64,000 nucleotides of DNA from positions 124,001 to 188,000 of the forward strand of contig NZ_JABXYK010000005.1 of NCBI RefSeq assembly GCF_013378445.1, written 5' to 3'. The translations under genes were made by a program, and so were the position numbers. Origin of the DNA: Mycoplana rhizolycopersici. GTDB lineage: Bacteria; Pseudomonadota; Alphaproteobacteria; Rhizobiales; Rhizobiaceae. Positions 9,457 through 17,857 of the stretch are shown piece after piece (the stretch's first letter is position 1; each line of letters starts with the position of its first letter). A model generated the notes under the pieces. That model was not told the origin of the DNA, made no database searches, and saw nothing but the letters and a program-made list of their open reading frames with translations.

Positions 9457-10671
9457 TCAGAAAGTGCGGTTGACGTTGTTGACCGCCGAAAACGTGCCGG
9501 TCATCATGGACACGAAGCGGCCGAAATCGGTTGCCGGATGGCGCGACAGATAGATCACGTCGCGATTACGGACCGGGAACGACTGCGCCACGATGTAGCT
9601 CTGCGGCTTGCCCAGGTCGAGACGGTAGATGATCGGATAGCGGCCCTTGCCGTCCGACGTCATGCCCTTGGCGAGCAGGTCGCGGAACCGGTCATCGCCG
9701 ACGACATGGCGGTAGACGCTTTCGTTCTCGTAGCGGAAGATGAAGTAGCCCTTCGGGTCAGCCGTCGTCATGTTGCCGCCGCCGGCAAGTGCGGCCGCCT
9801 CGATGAGGCTCAGGCTGCTGGCATTGAACGGCACCTTGCCGGACTTCTCGGTCTGGCCGAGCGCGGAGAAGGTCTGCGGATCGTAGGTTACGTAGATCCG
9901 GTCCTCGGGCCGGACGATGATGTCCTCCTTCGGATTGTCCACGATCGTCTGAAGCAGCACGGTGCCGGTGCGGCCGCCGCGCTTCAGCGTCACATATGTA
10001 TCGTAAGGCGCCTTGGAGGCGCCGCCCGCCCGGGCGAGCACGCCGCTCAGATGCTCGGCGTTAAGGCCGAGCGGGATCATCGCTGCCTCGCGAACATCGC
10101 CCTGCACCGACACGGCGCGCGATTCGTTGCCGGCGATGGAGACGAGCACATCAGGCTCGACCGCCTTGGCCTTCAGCGCATCGACGATCGTCGATCGCGC
10201 CGTCTCGAGCGTCATTCCGGCGAAGCGCACGGCGCCGACATAAGGAATCTGGCCACGGCCATCCGGCTGGACGACGACGGGAATGGTGGTCGACTTGCGC
10301 TCCGTCGTAGAGAAAAGGCCGTCTGGGCCGGCTTCGAAGATCGTCACTTCGAGCTTGTCGCCGACGCCGATGACCGGCACGCCCCCGGCACCGCCGAAAC
10401 CGAACGTTCGTGCAAGGCTCGGAGTGCCGAGCATCGTCACACTGTTGGCCACGCGCTGGTCGATCTCGACCACGTCGAAGACGGTCTTCGTCTGCGGAAT
10501 CTTGTAGTTACCGCCTTCCGCCGCACCCGACTCGACCACTTCGCGGGTCAGAGGACCATCGCTCGGCACAAGGCAGCCGGAAAGCGTCAAGAGCGCAGCC
10601 CCGGTCACGAGGCGCATAAAAGACCGTGCAACCCTTTTGCCGGGGGTGCCGTTGCCTTCGATTTTATACAT
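9457..10671 (-). CDS. Outer-membrane polysaccharide export lipoprotein (Wza/BexD/KpsD-type OPX)
   Basis: 404 residues. A lipoprotein signal ends in LTLSGC, followed by a polysaccharide-export domain (IGVGDKLEVTIFEAG, near residue 110) and SLBB-type repeats (VSVQGDVREAAMIPLG; GKVPFNASSLSLIEA). It should form the periplasm-to-outer-membrane conduit paired with the KpsE-type protein at 1368-2771. The ATG at 10671 is preferred because GGGAA lies about 10 bp upstream; a GTG one codon earlier is possible. At about 400 residues it is closer in size to BexD/CtrA of Haemophilus and Neisseria than to the 558-residue E. coli KpsD. Confidence 0.87.
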   Translation of the reverse strand: MYKIEGNGTPGKRVARSFMRLVTGAALLTLSGCLVPSDGPLTREVVESGAAEGGNYKIPQTKTVFDVVEIDQRVANSVTMLGTPSLARTFGFGGAGGVPVIGVGDKLEVTIFEAGPDGLFSTTERKSTTIPVVVQPDGRGQIPYVGAVRFAGMTLETARSTIVDALKAKAVEPDVLVSIAGNESRAVSVQGDVREAAMIPLGLNAEHLSGVLARAGGASKAPYDTYVTLKRGGRTGTVLLQTIVDNPKEDIIVRPEDRIYVTYDPQTFSALGQTEKSGKVPFNASSLSLIEAAALAGGGNMTTADPKGYFIFRYENESVYRHVVGDDRFRDLLAKGMTSDGKGRYPIIYRLDLGKPQSYIVAQSFPVRNRDVIYLSRHPATDFGRFVSMMTGTFSAVNNVNRTF

Positions 10672-11022
10672 CACACTGCAATTCCCTTTGGCCGCGCCCA
10701 TACAAGGCACGACGCAGAAACCGGACCAAGGTCCGCTCCATCAAACCAACAGGGGTAGAAAGTCAATGTCCCACCACAATCTGTCCCAGAGACCGAGCCA
10801 AGGTCTCCCGCGTCACCATGGAGCAAATCCCTTGCACATTCGTTACGCCAAGAAAAGTCGATTTCGCGGTCACCTGCTAAAACCCGGCTTTTCCACGGGA
10901 TTTTCAAAGGGGGTGCGATAAAAAGAGCGCATTTTAATTATCCGTAAACACGTTCCTGCCGCACCTGCGCCGTCAATTTTCCTGGAATCAGTGTCGTCTG
11001 CCCCGCCCCTCGCATACGCCCA
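10672..11022. other. Intergenic gap upstream of the export lipoprotein gene
   Basis: 351 bp that should hold the promoter of the minus-strand OPX-kpsC-kpsS block and the end of the transcript from 14.4 kb. Around 10910-10950 it becomes AT-rich, unlike its surroundings. I found no clear promoter hexamers, terminator or small gene. Confidence 0.4.
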
Positions 11023-13467
11023 TCACATCCGCACACGCACCCCGCGCGGGTCATAGAGCGGCGACAGAAATGGTGTGCAGGCAACACGGATTCCCGCCAC
11101 GTCGAGCTCATACTGCCCGGAAAGCACATAGTGGGCATCGACGCCGTCGCCGTTTCTGACATAGCCGAGGCCGATCGGCCTGCCGATCGTATGGCCGTAG
11201 CCGCCGCTCGTCAGCCAGCCCGCCCGCTCTGTGTTGCGGTAGATCGTCTCGCGGCCGAGAAGAACGATGTCGGAACGCTCCGGCGTAAAGCAGACGAGCA
11301 GCTTGCGGACACCTTCGGCGCGCTGGCGTTCGACCGCCGTGCGGCCGCGAAAATCCGCCCCGCCCTTCCTTACCGCCCAGCCAATCCCGGCCTCGACCGG
11401 GGTGTGGTCCGGCCCGATGTCCGATCCCCAGGCCCGATATCCCTTTTCCAGCCTGCACGTCTCGATCGCCCGGTAGCCCGCATTGGCAAGGTCGTCGCTT
11501 CGCCCCGCCTGCATCAAGGCGTCATAGACCACCTTCGCATGTGCGGCGGGCACATGCAGCTCCCATCCCAGTTCTCCGACATAGGTGATGCGCAAGGCGC
11601 GAACCGAATGGCCGGCGACACGGATGTCGCGCACCGTGGCAAAGGGGAACGCCTCGTTCGAGACATCGTCGGACGTCACCTTTTGCAGGACGGCACGCGC
11701 GCGCGGCCCCATCAGCGCGAGGACGGACCAGGCATCGGTCACATCCTCCAGCCGCGCGTCGAGGCCGGCGGGAATATTGCGCGCGATCCAGTCGAAGTCG
11801 TGCGTCGCAAAGCCGGTCCCGGTGACGATGTAGTATTCGTCCTCCGCCAGCCGTGCGGCGGTAAGATCGCATTCGATGCCGCCACGATCGTTCAGCATCT
11901 GGGTATAGACGACGGAGCCCGGTTTTCGCGCCACGTCGTTTGCGGCGATCCAGGACAATGCCCGCTCGGCGTCGCGACCTCTCAGCGAGAATTTTGCAAA
12001 CGACGTCTGGTCGAAAATGACGGCCCTCTCGCGAACGGCACGGTGCTCGCGGGCCACGGCCCCGAACCAGTTCGGGCGGTCGTAGGTATAGAGGTCCCCG
12101 GGCCTTTCACCGGCGGCCAGATCGGCAAACCAGTTCGGGCGCTCCCAGCCGAGCTTCTCGCCGAAACACGCGCCCTGCCCCTTGAGGCGGCCGTAGAGCG
12201 GCGAGGTGCGGAAGGGCCGAGCGCTTGCGTGCTCCTCGGACGGCCAGGCCATGGTGTAGTGCTTTCCATAGGCCTCCACCGTGCGCCGCCGGATCCAGTC
12301 CGCATCGAAATGCGGGCGGCCGAAGCGGCGGATATCGACCGGCCAGAGGTCGAACGGCGCCTCTCCCCTGACAACCCATTCGGCAAGCGCCATGCCTGCG
12401 CCGCCTCCCGCCGCGATGCCGAACGCATTGAAGCCGGCGCCGACGAAAAAGTTGCGCAAGGTCGGCGCTTCGCCGAGGATGAAATTGCCATCGGGGGTAA
12501 AGCTCTCGGGGCCATTGAGCAATTGTTTCACCCCTGCCGTCTGCAGGGCCGGGACGCGTCCAAGCGCCAGCTCCATGATCTGCTCGAACCGCCCGATATC
12601 CGGATCAAGCAGCCCGAAATGGAAGCCTTCCGGAATGCCTTCCACAGCCCAGGGCGCCGGGTTCGGCTCATATCCTCCCATCACCAGGCCGCCGACTTCC
12701 TCCTTGTAGTAAGTCAGCCGATCCGGATCGCGCAGCGTCGGCAGATCCGTCGGCACGCCGAAGGCCTCGGTGATCAGATACTGGTGCTCCATCGGCACCA
12801 GAGGCACGTTTACGCCGAATCGGGCCGCAAACGTGCGTGTCCACTGCCCCGCGCAAACGACCACCCGTTCGCACTCGATCCGGCCACGCTCCGTCACCAC
12901 CGCGCGAATGCGGCCGTCGTCGATCACGAGATCGGTGACTTCCGTATCCTCGAATATCGAGGCGCCGGCCATCGTCGCGCCGCGCGCCAACGCCTGGGTG
13001 ATGTCGGAAGGATTGGCCTGCCCGTCGGTCGGCAGGAAGGCGGCGCCGACGAGATCGTCGATCGCCATCAGCGGCCAGAGTTCCTGCGCCTCGTTCGGCG
13101 TCAGCAATGCCATATCGAGACCAAAGGAACGCGCCGTCGTGGCCTGACGCTTCACCTCCGTCCAGCGCTGTTCGTTGCAGGCAAGCCGCAGTCCGCCGTT
13201 CATCTTCCATCCCGTGCCCAGCCCCGTCTCCGCCTCGAGCCGCTGGTAGAGATCCACCGAATAGCCGAGCAGCTGGGTGATGTTCGCGCTCGTGCGCAAC
13301 TGCCCCACAAGCCCCGCGGCATGGAACGTCGTGCCCGAGGTCAGCTTCTTGCGTTCCAGCAGAACGGTGTCCGTCCAGCCGAGCTTGGCAAGGTGATAGG
13401 CGGTCGAGCAGCCGACGATGCCGCCACCGATGACGACCGCCTTTGCGCTGGAAGGAAGCTCTTTCAT
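11023..13467 (-). CDS. Dimethylglycine/sarcosine dehydrogenase-like FAD protein with GcvT domains
   Basis: 814 residues. The N-terminal half is a D-amino-acid-oxidase-type FAD domain with VVIGGGIVGCSTAYHLA (residues 11-27) and TFHAAGL, where the histidine matches the covalent FAD ligand of dimethylglycine dehydrogenase. The C-terminal half (about residues 430-810) has the folate-binding GcvT aminomethyltransferase layout. Such enzymes oxidatively demethylate N-methylglycines and pass one-carbon units to tetrahydrofolate. The exact substrate cannot be read from the sequence. It starts 12 bp after the choline-kinase-like gene, so the two are almost certainly cotranscribed and may act on a choline- or betaine-derived compound. 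Confidence 0.82.
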   Translation of the reverse strand: MKELPSSAKAVVIGGGIVGCSTAYHLAKLGWTDTVLLERKKLTSGTTFHAAGLVGQLRTSANITQLLGYSVDLYQRLEAETGLGTGWKMNGGLRLACNEQRWTEVKRQATTARSFGLDMALLTPNEAQELWPLMAIDDLVGAAFLPTDGQANPSDITQALARGATMAGASIFEDTEVTDLVIDDGRIRAVVTERGRIECERVVVCAGQWTRTFAARFGVNVPLVPMEHQYLITEAFGVPTDLPTLRDPDRLTYYKEEVGGLVMGGYEPNPAPWAVEGIPEGFHFGLLDPDIGRFEQIMELALGRVPALQTAGVKQLLNGPESFTPDGNFILGEAPTLRNFFVGAGFNAFGIAAGGGAGMALAEWVVRGEAPFDLWPVDIRRFGRPHFDADWIRRRTVEAYGKHYTMAWPSEEHASARPFRTSPLYGRLKGQGACFGEKLGWERPNWFADLAAGERPGDLYTYDRPNWFGAVAREHRAVRERAVIFDQTSFAKFSLRGRDAERALSWIAANDVARKPGSVVYTQMLNDRGGIECDLTAARLAEDEYYIVTGTGFATHDFDWIARNIPAGLDARLEDVTDAWSVLALMGPRARAVLQKVTSDDVSNEAFPFATVRDIRVAGHSVRALRITYVGELGWELHVPAAHAKVVYDALMQAGRSDDLANAGYRAIETCRLEKGYRAWGSDIGPDHTPVEAGIGWAVRKGGADFRGRTAVERQRAEGVRKLLVCFTPERSDIVLLGRETIYRNTERAGWLTSGGYGHTIGRPIGLGYVRNGDGVDAHYVLSGQYELDVAGIRVACTPFLSPLYDPRGVRVRM

Positions 13468-13479
13468 GCTGAACGTTCT

Positions 13480-14364
13480 TTACTCTTCTGAATGGCGAAA
13501 TTGCGCATGGGCGCGCTGGAACCGGTCCAGATTGTCGGCGGTATAGCCGGCATAGTCGAAGTCGATGGTCGAATGCAGCTCCGAGACCATGCTCCACAGC
13601 GTCTCGCGCAGCAGCGAGGCGCATTTCATCGCCTGGTATCGCCGCCACAATCCGGCATCGAGCGGGCGTTCGAAGTAAAATTCCAGCAGCCAGCGCTCCT
13701 GCGCCTCGTCGAGTTCGTTGTTGGAGGCAAGCCCGCCGAGATCGAACAGCGGCGTATTGTAGCCGGCATAGTCCCAGTCGATCAGCCAGAGCCGGCTTCC
13801 GTCGTCGATAAAGTTCGCCGCCAGCAGGTCATTGTGTCCGAAAACAATGTCGTATGGCCCTGCCTGCGCCTCGAGGCAGCGGGAGATCCGCAGCAGGTCC
13901 TGAAGTTTCGACGCATGCCGACTTCCCGCCGCCGCAAGCGTCGCCGCATAATCCTCGATGACGTGGAACGCCCAGAAGATCATCGCGCTGCCGCGATAAT
14001 GCCGCCCGGTCTCGCGATGGGAACAGCGCACCAGCGCAACGGCACGCTCCAGATAGGCCGGCGAGCGGATGTCTTCGGGCGAAAGCGTCTTGCCGTCGAC
14101 ATAGTCCAGCACGAGCACGCCGGGCTGATGATGGACTATGGCAGGCGAAATGCCGGCCGCATGCGCCGCGCGGCTTGCGGCGACTTCGTTCTGCCGGCTG
14201 ATCTGGTGGACGGGAATGTCGTCGCCCAGGCGCACCACACAGGTCCGCCCGCTATCGGAAACCCTGTAGTTGCGATTGGTAATGCCCCCCTTGAGGACGG
14301 CGACCTCCGGCCTACCCTCCCACAGAGGCAGCGAACGGATCATTTCCAGCGCCGCCACGTCCAT
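13480..14364 (-). CDS. Choline/ethanolamine kinase-like phosphotransferase
   Basis: 294 residues of the aminoglycoside phosphotransferase / choline kinase fold. The catalytic loop GHNDLLAANFI (HxDxxxxN) and the metal-binding LIDWDYAG motif are intact, as is VLDYVDGKTL in the hinge. Start 14364 follows AGGGAA by about 10 bp; the longer open frame would add a Cys-rich leader without conservation. Known relatives phosphorylate choline, ethanolamine or thiamine; the DWDYAG form suits choline/ethanolamine kinases. It is the first gene of a two-gene unit with the dehydrogenase-like gene and is divergent from a DeoR-type regulator that probably controls both. Confidence 0.78.
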   Translation of the reverse strand: MDVAALEMIRSLPLWEGRPEVAVLKGGITNRNYRVSDSGRTCVVRLGDDIPVHQISRQNEVAASRAAHAAGISPAIVHHQPGVLVLDYVDGKTLSPEDIRSPAYLERAVALVRCSHRETGRHYRGSAMIFWAFHVIEDYAATLAAAGSRHASKLQDLLRISRCLEAQAGPYDIVFGHNDLLAANFIDDGSRLWLIDWDYAGYNTPLFDLGGLASNNELDEAQERWLLEFYFERPLDAGLWRRYQAMKCASLLRETLWSMVSELHSTIDFDYAGYTADNLDRFQRAHAQFRHSEE

Positions 14365-14459
14365 CTGACATCGTTCCCTGGCGCCTTGCGCGACGCGCCT
14401 CATTTTGCCTCGAAATTCCCGCACTCCCGGAAAACTGTCAAGAAATTTCCACAAAAAAT

Positions 14460-14481
14460 AACAAAGACATGGCTTTTTGTT
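14460..14481. promoter_or_regulatory. Imperfect inverted repeat, possible DeoR operator
   Basis: AACAAA and TTTGTT arms, 22 bp overall, lie in the 265 bp divergent region between the kinase-like gene and the DeoR-type gene. A further TTTTTTGT tract lies next to it. Position suits autoregulation and control of the catabolic unit, but the symmetry is weak. Confidence 0.3.
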
Positions 14482-14629
14482 GCATGTACAATCTAGCATG
14501 GCCTGCACGGCGTGGAATAATTAGGCTTTCTGCCCGAAATCCCTTGTAACCGCAAAGCCTTGAAATATGATAGATTATCGGATCCGCAGGCGGCACGCCG
14601 TCCGGCCGGATCTCCGGACGGGAAACGGC

Positions 14630-15433
14630 ATGGACACGACGACGACCACCCCCACTCTTTCGAACCATCGCGAGCGCGAAATCCTTGACGAATTGCGCCT
14701 TGCGGGCGGATCCAGCCGCATCCAGTTCCTGGCCGAGCGGCTGAACGTCTCCGAGGAAACAATCCGCCGCAACATCCGCACGCTCGAGGCGAGCGGCCTC
14801 GTCACCAAGGTTCACGGCGGCGTCCACATCACAGACAGCGTGACCGAACAGCCGCTGCATTTCCGCATGAACGTGAGCCCCGAACCGAAGCGTCTGATCG
14901 CCGCCAAGGTGGCGACGATCGTGAAGAACGGCGACAGCCTCTTCCTCGACATCGGCTCGACGACGGCGTTCATCGCGGTGGCCCTGCAGAAGCACCACGA
15001 TCTCTTCATCGTCACCAATTCGCTTTCCGTCGCGCACACGCTGGCCACCCGCAACAACAATCGCGTCTACTTTGCCGGTGGGGAGTTGCGGGCGCATGAT
15101 GCCGGCACTTTCGGCGTCGAGGCGCTGAGCTACATCGAACGCTTCAACCTGCAGCACGCGATCCTTTCGGTGACCGCCATCAATGCCCGCTCCGGCTTCA
15201 TGCTGCAGGACATGCAGGAGGCCGACATCTCGCGCGCGGCGGCCCGCCAGGCGCAGAACCGGATCATCGTGGCGGATGCGCAGAAATTCGGCCGCTCGGC
15301 ACCGATTACCATCGCCCCGCCGGACACATATGACATGCTGGTGACCGACGACGAGCCGCCCGCCGACATCCGGCGCATGCTCGACCAGAACAACATTCAA
15401 CTTGTATTGGCGCAAAACGCGCGCGCCGAATAA
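14630..15433 (+). CDS. DeoR-family transcriptional regulator
   Basis: 267 residues. An N-terminal winged helix ([20 protein letters not shown], residues 27-46) is followed by the DeoR sensor domain, with the phosphate-binding-like [10 protein letters not shown] segment and [12 protein letters not shown]. Such regulators usually repress sugar-phosphate or related catabolic genes and respond to a phosphorylated metabolite. The start at 14630 follows GGGAAA; the frame is open to 14567. It is divergent from the kinase/dehydrogenase pair, which suggests that a phosphorylated product of the kinase could be the effector; this last point is inference. Confidence 0.86.
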   Translation: MDTTTTTPTLSNHREREILDELRLAGGSSRIQFLAERLNVSEETIRRNIRTLEASGLVTKVHGGVHITDSVTEQPLHFRMNVSPEPKRLIAAKVATIVKNGDSLFLDIGSTTAFIAVALQKHHDLFIVTNSLSVAHTLATRNNNRVYFAGGELRAHDAGTFGVEALSYIERFNLQHAILSVTAINARSGFMLQDMQEADISRAAARQAQNRIIVADAQKFGRSAPITIAPPDTYDMLVTDDEPPADIRRMLDQNNIQLVLAQNARAE

Positions 15434-15929
15434 GGACGCCGCCGACGCAATTCACTCGCCGCAGCGCGCACATACAAAAATACCGCCGTCAGGACCGGAG
15501 CACGTTTTCGGCTCTCTTGTGCTGACGACGGCATTTCCGGAGCGCCTTCGCGGACGCTTCTCTTGGACGGCCCCCTCTGGACCTGCCCTTAAGGAAAGCA
15601 GGAAGCATGCCAGACGCCTATTGTGCCGGAACTGCACAGTTTTTCCATCGCTGCCGCACGAACGGTTTGCCGCATCGCCCAAAATCGCAGCAACCAGGAC
15701 AAACGGATTCTTGCAATGCACAAAAACCGCTCATTCCGTAACGGCAGTTGTGACCGATGAGAGCAGGCGTCGCAGGCTCGAATATGTCCCGCCTGCCGGG
15801 CATCGTTCACGGAAGATGGACAGTTCGTTCGCCATCTGCCGGCTTCAAGTGAACGCGTGTTGGCGCGATACTGCACCCAACCCGGCGCTCCCGGCAGCGC
15901 CCTCGTCACTTGGAGGCAGGAGAATAGAC
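15434..15929. other. Intergenic gap before the first dioxygenase-like gene
   Basis: About 500 bp. One plus-strand frame stays open through it into the gene at 15930, but the predicted peptide is basic and Cys-rich with no recognisable domain, and a GGAG site marks 15930 as the start. No terminator, repeat or RNA gene was recognised. Confidence 0.45.
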
Positions 15930-16889
15930 ATGAACATGCAACTCACCGGCATTCACCACCTGACCGCGATCACGGCCAACGCGCCTGAGAACCTGCGCTT
16001 CTATACGCAGACACTCGGGCTTCGGCTCGTCAAGAAGACCGTCAACCAGGACGACACCAGTGCCTACCACCTCTTCTATGCCGACGGCCTGGCCTCGCCC
16101 GGCACCGACCTCACCTTCTTCGACTGGCCGGCGGGACGCGAGCGCCGCGGCACACACAGCATCACCCGCACCGGCCTCCGGGTCGGAAGCGTCGCCACCC
16201 TCGAATGGTGGAAGACACGCTTCGAGGAACTGAAGGTCATGGCCGACTCGATCAGGGAGATCGCCGGGCGCCAGACGCTCGACTTCGAGGATCAGGAAGG
16301 CCAGCGCTTCCGCCTGACCGTCGATGACAGCGGCAATCCTTCTCACCCCTGGGAGAAGAGCCCGGTGCCGGCCGAACACCAGATCAAGGGCCTGGGTCCG
16401 ATCACGATCAGCGTGCCAGACATCCGCAACACGCAGAAAGTGCTCGTGGAGGTGATGAACATGAGGAAGACGTCGACATATCCCTCGCCGGACGGCAAGG
16501 GCGACGTCCACGTCTTCTCTATGGGCGCAGGCGGACCGGCGGCCGAGTTGCACGTGGCCGTCGAACCGGACCTGCCGGCCGCTCACCAGGGTGCCGGCGC
16601 CGTCCATCACGTCGCCTTCCGCGTGCCGGACGTAACCGCCCTGCACGCCTGGACCGAGCGCGTGCACGGCTTCCGCGTGCCCTCCAGCGGCGAGGTCGAA
16701 CGCTATTACTTCCGCTCGCTCTATTTCCGGGAGCCGAACGGCGTGCTCTTCGAACTGGCGACCGACGGCCCCGGCTTTGCCGTGGACGAGCCGCTGGAGA
16801 CACTCGGCGAGAGCCTGTCCCTGCCGCCCTTCCTGGAACCGCGGCGGCAACAGATCGAAGCGCGGCTGAAGCCGCTGGTGACCGCCTGA
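15930..16889 (+). CDS. VOC-family ring-cleaving dioxygenase (MhqO/LinE-like)
   Basis: 319 residues made of two vicinal-oxygen-chelate modules. Metal-ligand positions are intact: GIHHLTAIT at the N-terminus, [10 protein letters not shown] at the start of the second module and [10 protein letters not shown] near residue 280. MhqO-type enzymes open hydroquinone rings with Fe(II) and protect against quinones. The start follows GGAGGCAGGAG. An FMN reductase gene lies 294 bp downstream and a paralogous dioxygenase-esterase fusion beyond that, the same three activities as the Bacillus mhq genes. The substrate is inferred, not shown. Confidence 0.83.
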   Translation: MNMQLTGIHHLTAITANAPENLRFYTQTLGLRLVKKTVNQDDTSAYHLFYADGLASPGTDLTFFDWPAGRERRGTHSITRTGLRVGSVATLEWWKTRFEELKVMADSIREIAGRQTLDFEDQEGQRFRLTVDDSGNPSHPWEKSPVPAEHQIKGLGPITISVPDIRNTQKVLVEVMNMRKTSTYPSPDGKGDVHVFSMGAGGPAAELHVAVEPDLPAAHQGAGAVHHVAFRVPDVTALHAWTERVHGFRVPSSGEVERYYFRSLYFREPNGVLFELATDGPGFAVDEPLETLGESLSLPPFLEPRRQQIEARLKPLVTA

Positions 16890-17038
16890 ACCACCAATAT
16901 CAAGTCTCGATGATAGGGATGGCTTCCGTCGCATCGGCCAAGCGTCGCAACGACGGCGGAGACCAGCCATAAGCCACCTGCGGCCGGCTTCTCGGGCTTT
17001 CGGGCGTCGCCGAGCAGTCATTGCCGGGACAAATCTTT

Positions 17039-17069
17039 ACCGGCAGGCATCACAAGCACGCCTGCCGGT
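17039..17069 (+). promoter_or_regulatory. First of two related hairpins before the FMN reductase gene
   Basis: Arms ACCGGCAGGC and GCCTGCCGGT, 10 bp perfect, 11-nt loop. Its second arm is also complementary to the first arm of the next hairpin (17084-17116), so the two structures could be mutually exclusive. Confidence 0.55.
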
Positions 17070-17083
17070 GCCGAAGCGGAACT

Positions 17084-17124
17084 ACCCCGGCAGGAACATT
17101 GCCTTCCTGCCGGGGTTTTCGTTT
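17084..17124 (+). terminator. Rho-independent terminator or attenuator
   Basis: A perfect 13-bp stem (17084-17096 with 17104-17116), 7-nt loop, then TTTTCGTTT. It lies 195 bp after the dioxygenase gene and 59 bp before the FMN reductase gene, so it could end the first transcript or attenuate read-through into the second. Confidence 0.8.
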
Positions 17125-17182
17125 GATATTTGCAAAGGAACGGGCGCCCGGTGCGGCCGGTCGATTCTCAAGGAGAGACAAG

Positions 17183-17740
17183 ATGACGAAGCTGGTCGCG
17201 ATTTCGGGAAGCCTGCGCAAGGCTTCCTACAATACGGCGCTGATGCGTGCCGCAATCGCGATGGCGCCCGCGGGCGTCGAGATCGTCGAAGGAACCATCC
17301 GTGGCATTCCGCTCTATGATGGCGACGAGGAAGCCGAACACGGCGTGCCCGAGGCGGCCGCAAAACTGAAGGACCTCGTCGCCGGCTGCGACGGCGTCAT
17401 GCTGTTCACGCCGGAATACAACAACGCCATTCCCGGCGTGTTCAAGAACGCGATCGACTGGATGACGAGGCCGCCTGCCGACATCGCCCGCGTCTTTTCC
17501 GGAAAGCCCTTCGCCATCACCGGCGCCTCGCCCGGAAACTTCGGCACCCTGCTGTCTCAGGAGGCATGGCTGCCGGTCATGCGCACGCTCGGCACGCGGC
17601 CGTGGTTCGGTTCGAAGCTGATGGTATCGAAGGCCGCCTCCGTCTTCGATGCGGACGGAAAGCTGATCGATGAGGCAACCGAAAAGCGGCTGCGCACCTT
17701 TGTCGAAGGCTTCGCCGCCTTCGTGCAGGATGGCGGCTGA
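17183..17740 (+). CDS. NAD(P)H-dependent FMN reductase / quinone reductase
   Basis: 185 residues of the NADPH-dependent FMN reductase family. The flavodoxin-like phosphate loop is SGSLRKASYNTAL (residues 8-20) and the family signature TPEYNNAIPGVFKNAIDW is present. Such enzymes reduce quinones, azo compounds or metals by two electrons with bound FMN in the cytoplasm. AGGAGAG precedes ATG 17183 by about 6 bp. It lies between two ring-cleaving dioxygenase genes, so quinone reduction ahead of ring opening is a plausible job; relatives also reduce chromate, and the substrate cannot be decided here. Confidence 0.86.
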   Translation: MTKLVAISGSLRKASYNTALMRAAIAMAPAGVEIVEGTIRGIPLYDGDEEAEHGVPEAAAKLKDLVAGCDGVMLFTPEYNNAIPGVFKNAIDWMTRPPADIARVFSGKPFAITGASPGNFGTLLSQEAWLPVMRTLGTRPWFGSKLMVSKAASVFDADGKLIDEATEKRLRTFVEGFAAFVQDGG

Positions 17741-17830
17741 GGCAGGTGTCGACCCCACACTTGCCCAGGCTGCCGTCGCGGCCCGGGCGGATCGTGCCGA
17801 CACCCCGTCACCCAGCCCGAAAATGGCGAA

Positions 17831-17851
17831 CGGCGGCCACATGGGCCGCCG
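17831..17851. terminator. GC-rich hairpin between convergent genes
   Basis: CGGCGGCC and GGCCGCCG arms with a 5-nt loop, between the ends of the FMN reductase gene and the fusion gene. No U-tract, so termination is uncertain. Confidence 0.35.
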
Positions 17852-17857
17852 CCAGTC

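Noticed and set aside
11131-13491. 786-codon open frame on + antisense to the dehydrogenase gene
   Set aside because: It mirrors the codon structure of the real gene on the other strand, with no family motif or start site.
12668-13648. Long minus-strand open frame of 326 codons overlapping the dehydrogenase and kinase genes
   Set aside because: It runs in another frame over the end of the kinase gene and the start of the FAD domain, is very rich in Arg/Gly/Ala, and has no ribosome site or domain; a GC-driven shadow.
15402-15929. Extension of the dioxygenase gene upstream to 15402
   Set aside because: The added residues lack family similarity and overlap the end of the DeoR gene; GGAG marks 15930 as start.
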